A DNA stretch of 36,367 nt from Deltaproteobacteria bacterium (GCA_021793275.1 JAJYTC010000027.1:1-36367), one strand, 5' to 3'; shown: positions 16,035 to 25,124, numbered from the stretch's first letter. Translations and numbers: made by a program. Notes: a model not told the origin generated them from the letters alone.

Positions 16035-17532
16035 GTTTATCCTTGATCAAATCCGCGCTATGCCACCACCCCCCGCCGAGCGCCTCGAACAAAGCCGCCG
16101 TATCGGCGAAACGGTTGGCCTGCGCTTTAATCAGGTTGATGCTCGCCCGGTTATAGGCCTGTTCCGCATACAACAGCGCCAGTTCACAGGTGTAGCCGTC
16201 CTGCGTTTGTTCCCTCGCCAGATTCAAAGTCACCCTGGCGGCGGCGGCGGCATTGGAGGCAGCCTTCAGGGCGCTTGCATCCTGTTCGAGCGCGTTGAGG
16301 GTGTCGGCCACATTCTGAAACGCCGCCAGCACGGTGCTGCGATATTGTTCCGCAGCCTGGACGTATGCCGCCTTGGCGGCTCGTTCCTTGTGCAGCAACG
16401 TGCCGCCCTCAAAAATGGGCGTAGCGAGCGCCGCACCCAAACCCCAAAAGCCCGTGCCGGCTGCAAATACCTGGTCAAAGGCCAAGGCCATGCTGCCTAC
16501 GTCGGCGGTCAGCATGATATTCGGCAGCCGGTTTGCGATGGCGACGCCGATCTGAGCGCTTGCGGCGTGAAGATTTGCCTCGGCTTGGCGCACGTCCGGA
16601 CGCTGCTCAACGAGCTGCGATGGAAGGCTGACGGGCAACTCCTCAGGCAATCGCAGGCTTGAAAGCTCGAATTTTTCGACCGGCGCCCGGCCGGGAAATC
16701 TGCCGGCCAAAACCGCCAACAGGTCGCGTTGCCGGGCCAGTCGTTTGAGTAACGGCGGCAGCGTAGCAGCGACCTGCGCCAGTTGCGATTCTTGTGCGGC
16801 GAGGTCGAGCCGGCTGGCGTAGCCTTTGGCAAATCGGTAGCGCAGGATGTGAACCATGCCCGAGTCGATGGCGATGAGTCGGCGGGTCGCCTTAATCCGG
16901 GCCCGCAACGACGCTTCCTGAATCGCGGCAACCGCAACGTTGGCGCTCAAAGTGACATACGTCGCGATCAGTTGGAAACGCACCTCGTTTTCCTGCGCCT
17001 CCAGCGATTCGATTGTTCGCCGGTTCAGCCCGAAGACATCGGGCACATACGAAACGCTGACTTCCGGGGTGAACAAGTTGTATTGATATTCATAGGGAAC
17101 GATCGGATAATTGGGGACCGGCGCTAGCTGTTCCGATTGCAACTGGCGGCTGGCGGCGAACCCGCCTGTGACGCTCGGGAAAAAAGCGCCCCGTTGAGCC
17201 AGAACGTCCTCGCGCGCCACTTGCAACGCCGCTTGTGCGGCCTTGACATCCGGATTGTGGGTAAGCGAGCTTTCGATCAAACCGTTTAGCGGCCGGGAGT
17301 GAAACAGCGTCCACCACTCGCCCGGAATATTCAGTCCCTGCACAAAGCGTTGTGCCGAGCCGCCGGCGATGTTCGCAACGCCGGCGGTCGATCGGAGCGG
17401 CCCGGCAGTGTAACTGCTGACTGCCGGCGCAGCCGGCTTCTTGAAATTCGGCCCCACCACGCACCCGGCCGTGAGCAGCAGGCACAGGGCTGCGGCAAAG
17501 TGGGGAACCCGCCATTTATAAATCGGATTCAT
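16024..17532 (-). CDS. TolC-like outer-membrane efflux channel (NodT family)
   Basis: A 502-residue lipoprotein channel. The N-terminus MNPIYKWR plus a hydrophobic run ends in the lipobox LTAGC (Cys24), and the VVGPNFKKP motif right after it is diagnostic for the NodT/OprM subfamily. Two repeats of helical coiled-coil and beta segments follow, with the second-repeat signature EQRPDVRQAEANLHAASAQIGVA. The start is an ATG at 17532. The order channel, adaptor, pump on the minus strand and the 11-nt overlap show a single operon. The gap to the small upstream protein is 120 nt. Confidence 0.93.
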   Translation of the reverse strand: MNPIYKWRVPHFAAALCLLLTAGCVVGPNFKKPAAPAVSSYTAGPLRSTAGVANIAGGSAQRFVQGLNIPGEWWTLFHSRPLNGLIESSLTHNPDVKAAQAALQVAREDVLAQRGAFFPSVTGGFAASRQLQSEQLAPVPNYPIVPYEYQYNLFTPEVSVSYVPDVFGLNRRTIESLEAQENEVRFQLIATYVTLSANVAVAAIQEASLRARIKATRRLIAIDSGMVHILRYRFAKGYASRLDLAAQESQLAQVAATLPPLLKRLARQRDLLAVLAGRFPGRAPVEKFELSSLRLPEELPVSLPSQLVEQRPDVRQAEANLHAASAQIGVAIANRLPNIMLTADVGSMALAFDQVFAAGTGFWGLGAALATPIFEGGTLLHKERAAKAAYVQAAEQYRSTVLAAFQNVADTLNALEQDASALKAASNAAAAARVTLNLAREQTQDGYTCELALLYAEQAYNRASINLIKAQANRFADTAALFEALGGGWWHSADLIKDKHEK

Positions 17533-17652
17533 AGGCTCCGCGATCTTGTCCCTGCCATTCTTAAAGACAGTTCCGCGAATTAGTCGTGAACTCGCTCTTT
17601 GCGAATGCCAAGGCGTTACAAAATTAGATAAAAGTCGTGATTTTAGAGGGGA

Positions 17653-17925
17653 TCAGGCTGGAGGCGCCCTTGTGGGCGGGTGATAAAGAGTGGGCCCGTT
17701 ATAACAGGGAGGCGCATCAAATGGTTCGAGCATCGAGGCGACGATGAACACTGCGTATGTGAAGAAAGCAAAGCCGACAGATGCGCCGGCAATGGCAACG
17801 GCCGTCAAACAAATCGGGCAGTCATCGTGCAAACGGCCGTCATGGTGATGATGGAGTGTTACTGTGACAATGGTCAGCAGAAAAAGAAGCAGGCAGATAA
17901 AGGCTAACTTTTTTGAATTTCGCAT
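17653..17925 (-). CDS. Small His/Cys-rich membrane protein at head of efflux operon
   Basis: A 90-residue protein with a membrane anchor or signal (about 6-25, LAFICLLLFLLTIVTVTL), followed immediately by HHHHDGRLHDDCPIC, then a second hydrophobic segment (AVAIAGASVGFAFFTYAVFIVASML). The tandem His and the CxxC resemble a metal-binding loop on the periplasmic side. It is not a recognised family, though short HHHH...CPxC membrane proteins are seen near heavy-metal efflux genes (recollection, not checked). The ATG at 17925 has AGG about 6 nt upstream; an in-frame TTG at 17964 is possible. It likely belongs to the efflux operon, but 120 nt separate it from the next gene. Confidence 0.7.
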   Translation of the reverse strand: MRNSKKLAFICLLLFLLTIVTVTLHHHHDGRLHDDCPICLTAVAIAGASVGFAFFTYAVFIVASMLEPFDAPPCYNGPTLYHPPTRAPPA

Positions 17926-18231
17926 ACCGGCCTGCTTGTGAAGATTTGCTAATGCCCGGGGCAAAGATCAAAAACCCGAAGCGATGCCCCTTGAATACAA
18001 AATCCGGTCACCGTAATCCCTATGGGGTCTGATTAACATTTCCCGGTTCCGGATTTGCGACAAGATACGACATCCGGGGACTTTTTCAAACCGGCAAAAT
18101 CCGGGTTTTAAGCGCAAAAGAGTCTGACTGGATGAATTTCAGGAGCCTATTCTCACACGGAGTTGAACGCTTTGATTTTTTCGATCTTTTTTGCGTTCGT
18201 GTTTGCGGTCGTTCAGGAATAAGCCGGTCGT
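17926..18231. other. Intergenic stretch with AAATCCGG inverted repeat
   Basis: No gene is seen. AAATCCGG (18000-18007) and CCGGATTT (18049-18056) form an 8-bp inverted repeat 41 nt apart, with a further AATCCGGGTTT near 18105. The efflux operon promoter should lie here but no clear boxes were found. Confidence 0.35.
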
Positions 18232-18540
18232 TTACGAGCGGGGTTGATCCTGCGGCCTCTGCACGCGCTTGACCTGTATCGTGTCTTCTCGCTGTCTTGC
18301 CTGAGCAAGGTCATAATCGAGTTGCATCTTGAGCCAGGTTTCGGGGCTGCTGCCGAAGGCTTTAGAAAGCCTGATAGCCATTTCCGGCGAAATCCCGCTT
18401 TTTCCATTAACGAGATTGTTCAGCGCCTGACGCGTTACGCCAAGCACTTTGGCGCCTTGGGTTACAGTCAAGCCTAAAGGCTCAAGGCAGTCGTAGCGAA
18501 CTGTCTCCCCCGGGTGCGGGGGGTTTTTCATAGTCATCAT
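18232..18540 (-). CDS. HigA-family addiction-module antitoxin
   Basis: A 102-residue antitoxin of the HigA/VapI type: NPPHPGETVRYDCLEPLGLTV then the XRE helix-turn-helix TQGAKVLGVTRQALNNLVNGK (about 27-47), and the end EMAIRLSKAFGSSPETWLKMQLDYDLAQA typical for the family. It should bind and inhibit the toxin encoded just upstream and repress the operon. GGAGG is 8 nt before the first ATG at 18540; a second and third Met are adjacent. The intact toxin gene ends 14 nt before it. Confidence 0.93.
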   Translation of the reverse strand: MMTMKNPPHPGETVRYDCLEPLGLTVTQGAKVLGVTRQALNNLVNGKSGISPEMAIRLSKAFGSSPETWLKMQLDYDLAQARQREDTIQVKRVQRPQDQPRS

Positions 18541-18554
18541 GTCTTTATCCTCCG

Positions 18555-18833
18555 CTAGTGGTAGTCGATCAAGTCAACGTCGGTCGCGTCGCCCTCCTCG
18601 AACCTGAAAATAATCCGCCAATTCGCCCTTACTGTGACGCTCCAAAATCCATCCAAGTCCCATTTAAGGGGGTGGAGCTTAAAGCCGGGGAGGTCCATAT
18701 CTTCCGGTCGTGAGGCGCTTTTCAGTTGCGCCAAAATACGACGCACCTTTTCAACATGCTCGGCATTGATCCCCCTCCGGTCATCATCCCAATAAAGTCT
18801 TTCAAGGCCGCGATGTCGAAACCGTTTAATCAT
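18555..18833 (-). CDS. HigB/RelE-type toxin
   Basis: A 92-residue mRNA-interferase type toxin. Features are MIKRFRHRGLERLYW at the N-terminus, RGINAEHVEKVRRILAQLKSA, the LPGFKLHPLKWDLDGFWSVTVRANWRIIFRF segment with its RelE-fold beta strands, and a final Asp-rich strand ending DLIDYH. These match HigB toxins that cut ribosome-bound mRNA. The ATG at 18833 has no Shine-Dalgarno and lies 6 nt after a strong -10 box, so the transcript may be leaderless. The gene is followed by its antitoxin. The in-frame TTG at 18854 lies upstream of the expected transcription start, so it is unlikely. Confidence 0.92.
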   Translation of the reverse strand: MIKRFRHRGLERLYWDDDRRGINAEHVEKVRRILAQLKSASRPEDMDLPGFKLHPLKWDLDGFWSVTVRANWRIIFRFEEGDATDVDLIDYH

Positions 18834-18839
18834 GGGCCG

Positions 18840-18868
18840 ATTGTAAATAGACAATTATCGCTTGTCAA
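18840..18868 (-). promoter_or_regulatory. Promoter and operators of higBA-type operon
   Basis: On the minus strand a TTGACA (18868-18863) and a TACAAT (18845-18840) are 17 nt apart, a near-perfect sigma-70 promoter. The region carries two inverted repeats: GACAA-N7-TTGTC (18850-18866) and TTGT-N6-ACAA (18841-18854), the likely antitoxin sites. The start point predicted 7 nt downstream of the -10 coincides with the ATG at 18833. Confidence 0.7.
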
Positions 18869-18930
18869 GCGCCGGGGGACCAGACAACCAGTTGGCCGGG
18901 TCCGATGGACATGAGTGGCGGGCAGAGCGT

Positions 18931-18957
18931 CTCCTCTTGCGCTTGGCGCAGGAGGAG
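18931..18957. terminator. 12-bp hairpin between hisD and higBA
   Basis: CTCCTCTTGCGC (18931-18942), loop TTG, GCGCAGGAGGAG (18946-18957) can form a 12-bp stem with one G-U pair. It lies 31 nt beyond the hisD stop and may end that transcript, but no T-run follows on either strand. Confidence 0.35.
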
Positions 18958-18987
18958 GTGAGACCGAGAAAAGATTCGGGGCTTTTT

Positions 18988-20304
18988 TTACTTCCCGCTT
19001 TTATCCCCCAGCCGAATCCGCACCGACGCGGCGTGGGCCGTCAGACCTTCGAGTTCGGCCAGGCGGATGATCGAGCGGGCGTCTCTTTGGAAGGCGGCGC
19101 GCGAATAAGCGATTACGCTGGTTTTTTTAAGGAAATCGTCCACTCCGAGCGCAGAGGCGAATCGGGCCGCGCCCGCGGTCGGAAGCACGTGATTGGGACC
19201 GGCGAAATAATCCCCGACAGGCTCCGGGGTATAATCACCGATAAAGACCGCCCCGGCGTTTTCGACCTTTCCAAGCCAGAGGAACGGTTCTTCGAGGTGC
19301 AGTTCGAGGTGTTCGGGGGCAATGCGATTGGCGAGTTCAAAAGCCGCATCCATTTCGTGGACCACGAAAACGGCCCCGTAGCGATCTATCGAGGCCGCAG
19401 CCGTATCGGCCCTGGGAAGGGCGGCCAGCTGCCTCGAGAGTTGGGCGGAGATATCGCCGGCGAGGTTTTCTTCCGTGGTAATGCAGACTGCGCTTGCCAT
19501 GGCGTCGTGCTCGGCCTGGCTCAGCAGGTCGGCGGCAATATAGTCGGCCCTTGCGCTCGAATCCGCAAGGATAAGGATTTCGCTCGGACCGGCGATCATG
19601 TCTATACCCACCTCGCCGGACAGGAGCTTTTTAGCGAGCGCCACGTAAATATTGCCCGGACCGGCGATGACATCGACGGGCGGGATCGATTCGGTGCCGT
19701 ATGCAAGGGCTGCAACGCCCCATGCGCTGCCGGCCCTGTAAATCCGGCCGACTCCGACCTCGCGCGCGGCGGCGAGAAGAAAGGGATTTATGCTGCCGTC
19801 TTTTCTCGGAGGGGTTATCATCGCAATGTCCCGCACGCCGGCAAGCGTAGCGGGTATGACGTTCATCAACACCGAGGAGATAAGAGGCGTTTCCCCTCCC
19901 CGGCCGCCAGGCGCATACACTCCGGCGGCCCTTACGGGCCTTACCGCCTGGCCGATGAATGTGCCGTCGGGCGCGGTCATGAAATGAGAATAGCGCAGTT
20001 GCCGTTTGTGAAACTCTTCTATATTCCGGATAGCCGTCCGGATAATGGACATGAAATCCGAATCCACCTCGCGGCATGCGGCATCTATTTCCTCATCCGA
20101 AACTCTGAGCCGGCCTTCTTCCAGTCCGGGAGCGTCAAACCGGCGCGCGTACCGCAGTACTGCGGCGTCGCCTTCCGACTTTACCGCCCTGATTATCTCG
20201 ATCACCCTCGCTTCGAGTTCCGGGTCGGCCCCCGGCCTTCGCAGCGCGATCTCCGAAATTTTTCGTTCCGCCCTCTCGGACGGATATTTTATGATGTCGA
20301 TCAT
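18988..20304 (-). CDS. hisD: Histidinol dehydrogenase
   Basis: A 438-residue zinc, NAD-dependent enzyme that carries out the last two steps of histidine biosynthesis (L-histidinol to L-histidine). Expected residues are all present: the zinc ligands Gln263 and His266 (SQAEHD), Asp365 (GDYFAGPNH) and His424, and the catalytic pair Glu331-His332 (APEHLEL). GPGNIYVALAKK and AGPSEILILAD match the conserved substrate and cofactor segments. Length is standard. The ATG at 20304 is 2 nt after the stop of rlpA, so it is the last gene of the minus-strand run. Other his genes are not in the window. Confidence 0.97.
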   Translation of the reverse strand: MIDIIKYPSERAERKISEIALRRPGADPELEARVIEIIRAVKSEGDAAVLRYARRFDAPGLEEGRLRVSDEEIDAACREVDSDFMSIIRTAIRNIEEFHKRQLRYSHFMTAPDGTFIGQAVRPVRAAGVYAPGGRGGETPLISSVLMNVIPATLAGVRDIAMITPPRKDGSINPFLLAAAREVGVGRIYRAGSAWGVAALAYGTESIPPVDVIAGPGNIYVALAKKLLSGEVGIDMIAGPSEILILADSSARADYIAADLLSQAEHDAMASAVCITTEENLAGDISAQLSRQLAALPRADTAAASIDRYGAVFVVHEMDAAFELANRIAPEHLELHLEEPFLWLGKVENAGAVFIGDYTPEPVGDYFAGPNHVLPTAGAARFASALGVDDFLKKTSVIAYSRAAFQRDARSIIRLAELEGLTAHAASVRIRLGDKSGK

Positions 20305-20306
20305 TT

Positions 20307-21197
20307 CTATTGCCTGTCAACAGCTATGACAAATGCGCCCCGAAAGCCGTCAGCCCTGTATTTTTCGGCCTGTTCCTTCGCGACGTCAAGATCCCTGTAT
20401 GAACCAACCTGCACCATGTACCACAGACCCGGCTTATCCGGGACATAAGCGCTCATTACCCGGCAGTATTGCCCTTTCATCCTATCCTGCAGAAGGTAGG
20501 CATTGGTCTCATTGCGGAAGGCGCCTATCTGCACGGCGAATTTGCCGTATCGGAACGAGGGCACCGGGGCAGGCTTCCAGTAAGTGGAGTTGCCCACGAC
20601 CTGTTTGGTTGCGCCCTGGACCGCCTGAACTTTCACTTTTGCCAGGCCGTCCCTAAAGCACCCCAGGCACTGGGCGCACCGGGCCGAGAGATCGATGATT
20701 CTGCCCGGCACAAAAGGTCCCCGGTCCGTAATCCTTGCGATGACCGATTTGCCGTTTTCGAGGTTGGTCACTTTGACAAGGGTGCCGAGAGGAAGCGTCT
20801 TGTGCGCAGCCGTAAACGCCCACATATTATAAGGCTCCCCGCATGCGGTCGGCCTGCCGTTGAAACCGGGCCCGTACCAGCTTGCCAACCCCTCCTGAAC
20901 GAAGCCCCTGGCGCTGGGAAGGGGATAATACCACACGCCGTCTACTTCGTAAGGTCTCTGAGAACTCAGTCCGTGGTAAGGGAGCGGAGGAGGCGGCCCT
21001 TTGGGATGGGTTGCGCACGCCGCCAAAAGAAAAGACATGCAGCTAAGGCTCAGTAACGTTCGAATCTTGCGGCTGTTCCATTGAAAAAGCGGAAGGCAAG
21101 TGGCGCAAAGCCGGAAGGAAAACCGTTCAGTTCGGTTTTCCACCTGTTTTACCATCGCTTTAAAGGCGGAAGCGGCAAGAAAAAGCAACCGGTTCAT
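20307..21197 (-). CDS. rlpA: RlpA-like septal lipoprotein with SPOR domain
   Basis: A 296-residue lipoprotein of the RlpA family. In relatives the double-psi beta-barrel acts as a lytic transglycosylase on denuded peptidoglycan strands, and SPOR binds them at the septum. Seen here: a lipobox LLAAC near residue 61, the barrel core ASWYGPGFNGRPTACGE, TAAHKTLPLGTLVKVTNL and TDRGPFVPGRIIDLSARCA, then a SPOR domain (FAVQIGAFRNETNAYLLQ ... YMVQVGSYRDL). The ATG at 21197 is chosen with GAGG upstream but is uncertain; Met at 21155 would give a shorter leader. The long N-terminal part before the lipobox is unusual. Adjacent downstream to hisD. Confidence 0.9.
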   Translation of the reverse strand: MNRLLFLAASAFKAMVKQVENRTERFSFRLCATCLPLFQWNSRKIRTLLSLSCMSFLLAACATHPKGPPPPLPYHGLSSQRPYEVDGVWYYPLPSARGFVQEGLASWYGPGFNGRPTACGEPYNMWAFTAAHKTLPLGTLVKVTNLENGKSVIARITDRGPFVPGRIIDLSARCAQCLGCFRDGLAKVKVQAVQGATKQVVGNSTYWKPAPVPSFRYGKFAVQIGAFRNETNAYLLQDRMKGQYCRVMSAYVPDKPGLWYMVQVGSYRDLDVAKEQAEKYRADGFRGAFVIAVDRQ

Positions 21198-21333
21198 GCC
21201 TCTTCGCCCTCTCAATGCTCACCCGCCTCAGGCTGCCCGACCTGTCCTCCAAACGGACTCGCAGCGGTCCGCATCAGCTCCTCCCCCCTCATTGTTTCCG
21301 CTTACCGCTTCGGTCTTCTTCGCTGCTACCGCT

Positions 21334-23169
21334 TCACCCTTCCCGTTCGCTCTGCTTCTCCATTTTGGCAAGGTCTTCGAAGCGAATATCTATACCGAGA
21401 ATTCCCGCAATCTCGTCGTCGGCGCCTCTGATCGGCGCCGAAACCGTTATGCACAGCGCCCCCGTATAGCGCGAAGTGTAAAAATCAGTCACATGCACCT
21501 TCCCGTCTTTCATCGGCCCTATGAACCACGGACGATCGGAAAGGTCCTCTCCGACTACGGCGCCCTGATATTTGGACTTATCCACTATATGCGTAATGTT
21601 GTGGGTGATTTTGCGCCCCTGCCGGTCGGTCACGTAAATATACTGTATAAAGGGGTTGAGTTCCAGAAGAGTTTGGAGCAAAGGTTCCTGACGCTCGGGG
21701 TCGAAGCTTCTCATCATGTCGCTTTCAACCAACTCTTCCACAAGATGAGCGGCAAGAAGATATGCGCGCTGCTTGAGCCTGTCGAACTCGGAGATGAAAT
21801 ACTCCGGCAAATACCGCCTGGCCCAGCGCTCGAGTTCCTCGCTGGATATCGAAGTATTTCTTCCCTGTTCGTATTCGTTCATTACCCGTTTGTAAATCTT
21901 GAGCAGGCCGGGATGCCGCTTGTCCAGGCGGCGCTCGCCCTCCAGCCGCAGGCGGTGGTTGACCCAGTAGGCCACGCCCGCAATGCCCGATTTGTCGGTT
22001 ATGGTGATGCTGATCGGCCTTTTGAGCAATTTTTTGGTATCGAAGATGTTGTAGATTTCCTCGTTTTTTACGAGCCCGTCGGCATGAATGCCGGCGCTTG
22101 TAGCATTGAAGTCCTCACCGGCAAAGGGATAATTGGCCGGCACGGTATAGCCCAGCTCGGACTCAAAGTATTCGACGATGTCGGTTATCGCGGTAGTGTC
22201 CGCTCCGTCGGGCGAACCTTTGAGGCCGATGTATTCGAAAATGAGTCCTTCGATCGGCGCATTGCCTGTACGCTCGCCAAAGCCGAGCAAGGTCCCGTTT
22301 GCCCCGCCGCACCCGTAGAGCCAGGCCGTGGCGGCATTTACCAGCACCTTGTGGAAATCGTTGTGGCCGTGCCACTCGAGAAGCCGCCCGGGGACCCCGG
22401 CTTCGTCTATAAACGCCCTCACAAGGTTTGGAACGCTCCTTGGCAGGGCCGCTCCCGGGTAAGGCACACCGAAGCCGAGCGTATCGCAGAGGCGAATCTT
22501 AATATCTACGCCGCTCTGCTCTCTTAAGCGCATCAGTTCAATGGCGAAGGGGATGCAGAAGCCGTATATGTCGGCCCGAGTGATGTCTTCGAAATGGCAC
22601 CTCGGAGCAATGCCTTTTTCCAGGGCGGTCCGCACGATTTTCAGGTACTTTTCGAGCACCGCCTTCCGGTTACTCTGCAGTTTCAAAAAGATATGATAAT
22701 CGGAGGCCGAAGTCAGGATGCCGGTTTCCTTCAAACCAAGTTTTACCACCAGGTCGAGATCTTCCTCGACAGCCCGGATCCATCCGGTTATCTGCGGATA
22801 CTTGTATCCTTTGGCCAGACATGCATCCAGCGCCTCCCGGTCCTTATCGGAGTAGAGGAAAAACTCCGACTGGCGAATGATTCCGTTCGGTCCGGACAGG
22901 CGGTGCAGCATGTCGAATATCGTTTCGATCTGGGCGACGGTGTAAGGGGGCCGGGCCTGCTGGCCGTCGCGAAAGGTCGTATCGGTTATGAAAAATTCTT
23001 CGGCCGGATCGATAGCCCTCAGCTTGTGGTCGAAATCGATCCTGGGGACCTCTGAGTAGGGGAAAATATCCCGCATCAGGTTGGGTTCTTCCAGGTCTTC
23101 GACCCTGCGGCGCTGAAGCTCCGGATTTATATGGTCCAACACCCGCTTGCCGGGGTTCCAACGAGCCAT
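21334..23169 (-). CDS. Re-citrate/homocitrate synthase-like enzyme fused to a Cache domain
   Basis: A 611-residue protein. Residues about 55-455 form a DRE-TIM metallolyase barrel of the 2-isopropylmalate/homocitrate synthase group, with DTTFRDGQQARPP (63-75) supplying the metal Asp and catalytic Arg, EFFLYSDKD, CHFEDITRADIYGF (191-204), LCDTLGFG and WHGHND (266-271, His267/His269 metal ligands). This exact pattern recalls Re-citrate synthases of Clostridium kluyveri and Syntrophus. There is no LeuA regulatory domain. Instead residues about 495-605 read as a Cache/PDC sensor: IYVTDRQGRKI, DRPWFIGPMKDGKVHVTDFY, LCITVSAPIRG, AGILGIDI. No membrane segment is visible, so it should be cytosolic. 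The ATG at 23169 has AAGGAAGGA upstream; it follows aspS by 16 nt. Substrate and ligand are inferred. Confidence 0.85.
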   Translation of the reverse strand: MARWNPGKRVLDHINPELQRRRVEDLEEPNLMRDIFPYSEVPRIDFDHKLRAIDPAEEFFITDTTFRDGQQARPPYTVAQIETIFDMLHRLSGPNGIIRQSEFFLYSDKDREALDACLAKGYKYPQITGWIRAVEEDLDLVVKLGLKETGILTSASDYHIFLKLQSNRKAVLEKYLKIVRTALEKGIAPRCHFEDITRADIYGFCIPFAIELMRLREQSGVDIKIRLCDTLGFGVPYPGAALPRSVPNLVRAFIDEAGVPGRLLEWHGHNDFHKVLVNAATAWLYGCGGANGTLLGFGERTGNAPIEGLIFEYIGLKGSPDGADTTAITDIVEYFESELGYTVPANYPFAGEDFNATSAGIHADGLVKNEEIYNIFDTKKLLKRPISITITDKSGIAGVAYWVNHRLRLEGERRLDKRHPGLLKIYKRVMNEYEQGRNTSISSEELERWARRYLPEYFISEFDRLKQRAYLLAAHLVEELVESDMMRSFDPERQEPLLQTLLELNPFIQYIYVTDRQGRKITHNITHIVDKSKYQGAVVGEDLSDRPWFIGPMKDGKVHVTDFYTSRYTGALCITVSAPIRGADDEIAGILGIDIRFEDLAKMEKQSEREG

Positions 23170-23185
23170 GGGGGTCCTTCCTTTC

Positions 23186-25036
23186 CTATTTATTCCGGTC
23201 GCCTTCAACCTTTAAGCACAGTTCCAGAAGCTGATTGACGTCGGCTTCCGAGGGCGCATTGGTCATGAGGCAGGTCGCCTTCTGGGTTTTGGGGAATGCG
23301 ATCACATCGCGTATCGAACTGCATCCGCACAGGAGCATTACCAGCCGGTCGAGCCCGAAGGCTATGCCGCCGTGAGGAGGAGCGCCGAACTGGAGCGCTT
23401 CGAGCAGGAAACCGAATTTTTCCCTCGCCTCTTCGGCGGAAATCCCCAAGGCTTGAAAAACACGTCTCTGGATCTCCTGCTGGTGGATACGAATACTGCC
23501 CCCGCCGATCTCGATGCCGTTGAGCACCAGATCGTAGGCCCTGCTCCTGACTTTTTCCGGCTGTGTCTCAAGCAGGTCCATATCCGATTCGAACGGCGAG
23601 GTAAAGGGATGATGGACCGAAGTATACCGCTTTTCGTTGCTGTCCCATTCGAGCAGCGGAAAATCGGTGACCCATACGAAATTGAACGCGTCCGGGTCGA
23701 TCAATCCCAGTTGCCTGCCGAGCCGCCCACGGAGGTTTCCGAGGGAGTCGTTTACGATCTTGCGCTGGTCGGCCACGAAAAGTATTACATCTCCGGTTTC
23801 TATTCCGAGGCGGTCGATCAGCCCCTGCTGCACATCCGGCGAAAGGAACTTGGCTATCGGAGACTGCCAGCCGTCAGCCTGGATCTTTATCCAGGCCATA
23901 CCCTGTGCTCCAAAAATTTTAACGAATTCGATCAGATCATCCAGTTCTTTTCTCGACAGGTCCTTGCCGCCGGGAACGCGCAGCGCTTTGACTATCCCGC
24001 CCCGCTCGATCGCCTGCCGAAAGACCCGGAACTCGGATTGGGCGACGACGTCGGTTACTTCGGTCAGAAGGAGGCCAAAACGGGTATCGGGCCGGTCGGC
24101 GCCATAGCGGTCCATCGCTTCCCCGTATGTCATGCGGGGAAAGGGCGGGCGTGGGGAAACGCCCTTCAGCCCGGAAAATATCTTCACAATCCAGCCTTCG
24201 ATCATGCTGAAGATCTCTTCTTCGCTTATAAAAGACATTTCCAGGTCGAGCTGGGTGAATTCCGGCTGCCTGTCGGCCCGCAGATCTTCGTCACGGAAGC
24301 ACTTCACTATCTGGTAATAGCGTTCGAAGCCTGCGACCATGAGAATCTGTTTGAAAAGCTGGGGCGACTGGGGCAGAGCGAAGAATTTGCCGGTATTGAC
24401 CCGGCTCGGGACAAGATAGTCCCTGGCGCCTTCAGGCGTACTGCGCGTAAGGACCGGGGTTTCGACCTCGATAAAGCCCAGGTCGTTAAAGTAGGCGCGC
24501 GTCATCTGGGCGACTTTGTGCCTTGCAACCAGGTTGTTGAACAGTTTGGGGCGGCGCAGATCGATGTACCTGTACTTGAGGCGTATGTTCTCGCTGGCGT
24601 CTACATCGTCTTCGACCTGGAAGGGAGGCGTTTTGGAGCTGTTGAGAATCCGCAGCTCCGTTGCCGCCACTTCGATCTCGCCTGTAGGCAGCTTCGGATT
24701 GGTCATTCCCTCGGGGCGAAAACGCGTGTTTCCCTTGACCGCTATGACGTACTCGCTGCGGAGCGCCCCTGCGCGCTCATGCCCCTGCCTACCGATCCGC
24801 GGGTCGAAAACGACCTGGGTGATTCCCTCCCGGTCTCTTAGATCGACAAATATCAGGCCGCCGTGATCGCGCCGCCTCTGGACCCAGCCCATCAACACGA
24901 TTTCGCGGCCTACATCCTCCGGCCTCAGGCTGTTGCAGTTCACCGTCTTTTGCCAGTCGCCAAGCTTGTCGAGCGCGACCGGCCCTTCCTGGAGGTCTGA
25001 AAATTCATCGCCAAGCCGGGATTCAAAAAGGTTCAC
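23186..25036 (-). CDS. aspS: Aspartyl-tRNA synthetase
   Basis: A 616-residue class II synthetase that charges tRNA-Asp (and possibly tRNA-Asn). The N-terminal OB fold reads [25 protein letters not shown]. Class II motifs are seen in [39 protein letters not shown] (motif 2) and [13 protein letters not shown] (motif 3), with a bacterial GAD insert between them. The N-terminus is about 25 residues longer than usual. The start is a GTG at 25036 with GGAG 9 nt upstream, and a shorter start is hard to find. Located 88 nt after hisS on the same strand. Confidence 0.97.
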   Translation of the reverse strand: MNLFESRLGDEFSDLQEGPVALDKLGDWQKTVNCNSLRPEDVGREIVLMGWVQRRRDHGGLIFVDLRDREGITQVVFDPRIGRQGHERAGALRSEYVIAVKGNTRFRPEGMTNPKLPTGEIEVAATELRILNSSKTPPFQVEDDVDASENIRLKYRYIDLRRPKLFNNLVARHKVAQMTRAYFNDLGFIEVETPVLTRSTPEGARDYLVPSRVNTGKFFALPQSPQLFKQILMVAGFERYYQIVKCFRDEDLRADRQPEFTQLDLEMSFISEEEIFSMIEGWIVKIFSGLKGVSPRPPFPRMTYGEAMDRYGADRPDTRFGLLLTEVTDVVAQSEFRVFRQAIERGGIVKALRVPGGKDLSRKELDDLIEFVKIFGAQGMAWIKIQADGWQSPIAKFLSPDVQQGLIDRLGIETGDVILFVADQRKIVNDSLGNLRGRLGRQLGLIDPDAFNFVWVTDFPLLEWDSNEKRYTSVHHPFTSPFESDMDLLETQPEKVRSRAYDLVLNGIEIGGGSIRIHQQEIQRRVFQALGISAEEAREKFGFLLEALQFGAPPHGGIAFGLDRLVMLLCGCSSIRDVIAFPKTQKATCLMTNAPSEADVNQLLELCLKVEGDRNK

Positions 25037-25124
25037 AATATTTTCTCCGTTTCACGGAATCGATTTTCCGTTCCATATAAAACGATTGATTTCGAATAGA
25101 ACCGATTTTGCCGCTGCGGTTGCA

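Noticed and set aside
18967-18993. T-run next to the hisD stop as an intrinsic terminator
   Set aside because: On the hisD (minus) strand it reads as A, so it cannot be a U-tract for that gene.
18862-20448. 528-residue plus-strand open frame
   Set aside because: Antisense to hisD with no domain or ribosome site.
21100-22527. 475-residue plus-strand open frame
   Set aside because: Antisense to the Re-citrate-synthase-like gene; no domain.
23372-24841. 489-residue plus-strand open frame
   Set aside because: Antisense to aspS; no domain.
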